From JBFWRK01 sp050248955 (GTDB taxonomy: Bacteria; Actinomycetota; Acidimicrobiia; Acidimicrobiales; Ilumatobacteraceae): 16,874 nucleotides of DNA. The stretch lies in contig JBFWRK010000035.1 of NCBI GenBank assembly GCA_050248955.1, positions 1 through 16,874 of the forward strand, written 5' to 3'. Shown here in pieces: positions 14,247 through 16,874 of this stretch; the first letter of the stretch is position 1, and each line of letters opens with the position of its first letter. The position numbers and the translations under genes were made by a program. The notes beneath the pieces were generated by a model. It made no database searches and was not told the origin of the DNA. It saw nothing but the letters and a program-made list of their open reading frames with translations.

Positions 14247-15556
14247 CCCGCCGGCGACCACCCGATGCGCGAGCACGCGCGACCGACGACGACCGTCCGT
14301 CGTGGCGGCCGACTGGTGGGCTGCGGATCGAGCGGCACCGGGCGACGATGGCGCACCTCGCGTCGGTCTACCCGTGTCACACCGACACCGGGTTCGGTGA
14401 ACGCGGCCCGTACGTCGGCGTGTCGGTCACCGGTGGCGGTTCGGGGTTCTTCTTCGACCCGTTCGAGCTCTACGCCACCGGGCACCTGACGAACCCGAAC
14501 GTGCTCGTCACCGGCGACATCGGCTCAGGCAAATCGGCGCTCGTCAAGGCGTTCCTCGGCCGGGAACTGGCCGTCTACGGCGCCAAGCGGATGGTCACGA
14601 TCCTGGACCCGAAGGGCGAGTACGGGCCGTTCGCCGCGCTTCACGGGCTGCCGGTCATCCGCCTGCATCCCGGCGGGCGTGACCGGTTGAACCCGATGGA
14701 CCACCGCGGCGACCCGACCGAGACCGTCAACCGTCAGTCGTTGGCCACCGCCCTCGTCGCCGGGGTGCTCGGCCGGGGGTTGGACCCGACCGAGGACGCC
14801 GTGCTCGGGTGGGCGATCGCGTCGCTGGCCCGTCGCGGCTCGCCGTTCACGCTCGGCGACGTCGCCGCCACCGTCGCTCACCCGGCCGACGAGCTGGTCG
14901 CGTTGTCGCGGCGGACGCCGCTGGAGTTGGCCCAAGCCGCGACACCGGTCGTGTTCGCGCTCGACAAGCTGTTGACGCGGACGCTCGCCGGCATGTTCGA
15001 CGGGCCCACCTCCGTCCACGTCGACTGGGACTCGGGGCCGGGTTTCGTGATCGACCTGTCCGCCGTCTACGGTGACGACGAAGCCCTCCCGCTGGTGATG
15101 CTGGCCGCGACCTCCTGGCTGGCCGCGGTCCTGCAACGCGACTCGGACCGGCGGGTGATCCAGGTCATCGACGAAGCCTGGGCGGCCGTCAGATACGGCG
15201 CCCGCCACTTCCAAGGCTCGCTGAAGCTGTCACGCACCTACGGGGTATCCACCTGGCTGGTCTGCCATCGCCCCGCCGATCTCACCGCCCAAGCAGATGA
15301 CGGCACCTCCGTGGCGAAGATCGCCGCCGGGCTGCTGTCGGACATCCAAACCAGGGTCGTGTTTCGTCATCCCCCCGACCAGGTCGGCGTCGCTGCCGAG
15401 ATGTTCGCGCTCTCCGAACGGGAACGGTCCTGGGTCGGCCAACTCGTACGCGGCAGAGCGCTGTGGCGCCTGCAACGCCGCGGTGCCGTCGTGCACACCG
15501 TGCTCACCACCGCCGAACGCGAGCTCGCCGACACCGACGGGGCGATGCGCGCCTGA
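14243..15556 (+). CDS. VirB4-like conjugation ATPase
   Basis: A 437-residue ATPase that powers assembly of the channel or substrate transfer at the inner membrane. Walker A is GDIGSGKSALVKAF (about 91-104, K97), followed by VTILDPKGEYGPFAALHG, a VirB4-like segment after the P-loop. Walker B is VIQVIDEAWAAVR (about 305-317, with D310 and E311). A sensor-like TYGVSTWLVCHRPADLTAQ and a helicase-type LLSDIQTRVVFR follow. The family normally has 600-900 residues. Here the N-terminal domain is carried by the upstream SCO6880-family protein. There is no ribosome site; the ATGA overlap indicates coupling. A coupling-protein (TcpA/VirD4) identity is less likely given the SCO6880 neighbour. Confidence 0.9.
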   Translation: MTRRRPPDARARATDDDRPSWRPTGGLRIERHRATMAHLASVYPCHTDTGFGERGPYVGVSVTGGGSGFFFDPFELYATGHLTNPNVLVTGDIGSGKSALVKAFLGRELAVYGAKRMVTILDPKGEYGPFAALHGLPVIRLHPGGRDRLNPMDHRGDPTETVNRQSLATALVAGVLGRGLDPTEDAVLGWAIASLARRGSPFTLGDVAATVAHPADELVALSRRTPLELAQAATPVVFALDKLLTRTLAGMFDGPTSVHVDWDSGPGFVIDLSAVYGDDEALPLVMLAATSWLAAVLQRDSDRRVIQVIDEAWAAVRYGARHFQGSLKLSRTYGVSTWLVCHRPADLTAQADDGTSVAKIAAGLLSDIQTRVVFRHPPDQVGVAAEMFALSERERSWVGQLVRGRALWRLQRRGAVVHTVLTTAERELADTDGAMRA

Positions 15557-15560
15557 CGCC

Positions 15561-16688
15561 ATGAGCCCCCGCCCGGAGCACCGGCCCCGCTGGGACATCG
15601 GCGACGTCCTCGCCCGCACCGACCTGACCGCACTGCTCGACGATCTCGCCGAACCCGCCACCCACCAGATCCGCGGTCGGCGATGGCACTGTCCGATCCC
15701 CGATCACACCGACCGCAACGCGTCGGTGACCATGCACACCGATCACCGAGGACACGAACGGTGGCGGTGCTGGTCCGGGGACAACACCCACCGCGGCGAC
15801 GCCATCGACCTGGTCGTCGCAACCCAACGCACCACACGTGGCGAAGCGATCGACTGGCTCGCCAACCGGGCCGGCATGACCCCCGACCGGCCACTCCCGC
15901 CCGTCACCCGCAAACCCGCACCGTCGACACCGACGCTCGTGCCGCTCGACCACACCGTCGTTCGCTACGCCGAGGCGTGCGAGCGCATCCTGTGGGCGTC
16001 CGCCGGGGCGCCGGTCCGCGACTGGCTGCACGGCAGGGGCTTCAACGACGACACGATCCGCGCCAACCACCTCGGCGCCGACCCCGGCCGCCACATGATG
16101 CGACGCGCCCGCGGCCTGCCCCACGGCGCGACCGTCGCGGCGACGTTCCCCGCCCTCGACGAGACCGGGGAGATCAGCTACATCCAGGCCCGCTACCTCG
16201 ATCCCGGCGACGGCCCCAAGTACGACAACCCTGCCGGCGCGCTCGGCACCAACCCCCGCCTCGCCTGGGCCTGCACCACCGGCAACGTGCAGCCAGGCGT
16301 GCTGGTGGTCTGCGAAGGCACTCCCGACGCGCTGACCGCCGCCCAAGCCCGCTACCGATCCGTCGGCATACTCGGCTCCCAGGCGCCCGACCAGCGCGTC
16401 GCCGCCCGCCTCGCCGCCCACGCCACCCACCACGGCGACACCGTGGTCGCCGTGGTCGACGCCGACCCGGCCGGTCGAGCCTGGGGGGAACACCTCGCTC
16501 ATCTGCTCGCCGACCGCGACGTCGATCTCACGGTCGTCGAGCCGCCCGATGGCCTCGACCTGAACACGTGGGCGCCGATCGAGCCGGAGTGGGCCGTAGG
16601 CATCCTTCGGAGTATCGGCCAGGAGCCGTTTCCCGATCGCGTAGCTCGAGCGACGGTCGATCTCGAGTTCCGGCTGTCGTCCTTGTGA
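15561..16688 (+). CDS. Zinc-finger/TOPRIM primase-like protein
   Basis: A 375-residue protein resembling plasmid and phage DnaG-type primases. A CHC2-like zinc finger lies at about 40-85 (C44, H49, C70, H77: HCPIPDHTDRNASV, then RCWSGDNTHRGDAIDLV). A TOPRIM domain covers about 245-330, with E252 in VVCEGTPDAL and D300/D302 in VVDADPAGRA for metal binding. The middle contains WLHGRGFNDDTIRANHLGAD, the usual DnaG core start. No C-terminal helicase domain is present. It likely primes complementary-strand synthesis of transferred DNA or element replication. It starts four bases after the ATPase stop, without a good ribosome site, so it belongs to the operon. The longer frame starting at 15297 was rejected as shadow. 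Confidence 0.88.
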   Translation: MSPRPEHRPRWDIGDVLARTDLTALLDDLAEPATHQIRGRRWHCPIPDHTDRNASVTMHTDHRGHERWRCWSGDNTHRGDAIDLVVATQRTTRGEAIDWLANRAGMTPDRPLPPVTRKPAPSTPTLVPLDHTVVRYAEACERILWASAGAPVRDWLHGRGFNDDTIRANHLGADPGRHMMRRARGLPHGATVAATFPALDETGEISYIQARYLDPGDGPKYDNPAGALGTNPRLAWACTTGNVQPGVLVVCEGTPDALTAAQARYRSVGILGSQAPDQRVAARLAAHATHHGDTVVAVVDADPAGRAWGEHLAHLLADRDVDLTVVEPPDGLDLNTWAPIEPEWAVGILRSIGQEPFPDRVARATVDLEFRLSSL

Positions 16689-16834
16689 ACCATCCGCCGG
16701 CCGGACCCGCTACTGCTGTGTGAGGCACATCTTGCCGTGTGCTTCAACGGCACTTATACGGGTGATCCACGTCTCGGGCTGAGTGTCCGGGAAGCCTTCT
16801 CGGGCATCGCTCACGAGATGTGGAGGTGGTTCGG
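16689..16834. other. Intergenic region after the primase
   Basis: About 146 bp without a gene. A weak hairpin (GCACA-8-TGTGC, 16725-16742) might end transcription. The rest is probably the upstream region of the gene that seems to start at 16835. No attachment site or tRNA is visible. Confidence 0.4.
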
Positions 16835-16874
16835 ATGGGTTGGTCCCCGGCGTTGGAGTCGACCGTCGAGAGTG
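16835..16874 (+). CDS. Start of a further gene, cut by the window edge
   Basis: ATG at 16835 follows GGAGG after eight bases, an excellent ribosome site, and the frame stays open to the edge (MGWSPALESTVES). Thirteen residues are too few to identify it. By position it could be another mobile-element gene, such as a relaxase, but that is a guess. Confidence 0.4.
   Translation, partial: MGWSPALESTVES

Noticed and set aside
12495..14276. 593-codon minus-strand frame
   Set aside because: Antisense to the VirB6-like and SCO6880-family genes; Arg/Gly/Pro-rich without domains.
1..16874. CRISPR array, tRNA, rRNA or toxin–antitoxin pair
   Set aside because: No regularly spaced direct repeats, cloverleaf-like segments, rRNA motifs or recognisable toxin or antitoxin proteins were seen.

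Overview
The window is GC-rich throughout, with strong G/C preference at third codon positions, several GTG starts and tightly overlapping genes. It carries the actinobacterial type of conjugation gene set: an SCO6880-family protein next to a separate VirB4-like ATPase, and a LysM–BTAD membrane protein. The most likely source is a high-GC actinobacterium, possibly Acidimicrobiia-like. The lineage is an inference, because no rRNA, tRNA or taxonomic marker is present.

Positions 1-2610 are a nest of insertion-sequence remains. A fragment of an ISL3-type transposase (minus strand, cut by the left window edge) abuts a complete IS3-family element (126-1460) with 28-bp terminal inverted repeats and an intact OrfA/OrfB pair. 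Directly behind it is a decayed IS5-family transposase missing its N-terminus. The right end of that element meets the C-terminal stub of an acyl-CoA synthetase. No target-site duplication flanks the IS3 element, so the three elements were probably joined by deletion or recombination.

Positions 2622-3728 hold a carboxymuconolactone decarboxylase-family gene (minus strand) and a stretch with only one doubtful small ORF.

Positions 3729-8108 (minus strand) read, in transcription order, a Cys-containing lipoprotein, a polytopic membrane protein resembling a degenerate A24 prepilin peptidase, and a large LysM/transmembrane/BTAD regulator. A decayed second BTAD copy lies on the plus strand at 8228-8565. 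A strong hairpin follows it, and then a small uncharacterised minus-strand gene (8665-9072).

Positions 9226-16688 are a conjugative type IV secretion module. A bifunctional cell-wall hydrolase (lytic transglycosylase-like plus M23 peptidase) faces away from a plus-strand operon. The operon runs: small two-helix pilin-like protein, VirB8-like membrane-anchored protein, VirB6/TrbL-like channel protein, SCO6880-family protein, VirB4-like ATPase, and a zinc-finger/TOPRIM primase-like protein. Spacing between these genes runs from 4-base overlaps to 4-base gaps. The 143-bp divergent intergenic region (10318-10460) is packed with three perfect inverted repeats and is the most interesting non-coding segment. 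A further gene appears to start at 16835. No relaxase, integrase, coupling protein or attachment site is visible, so this is part of an integrative conjugative element or plasmid whose mobilisation genes lie outside the window.
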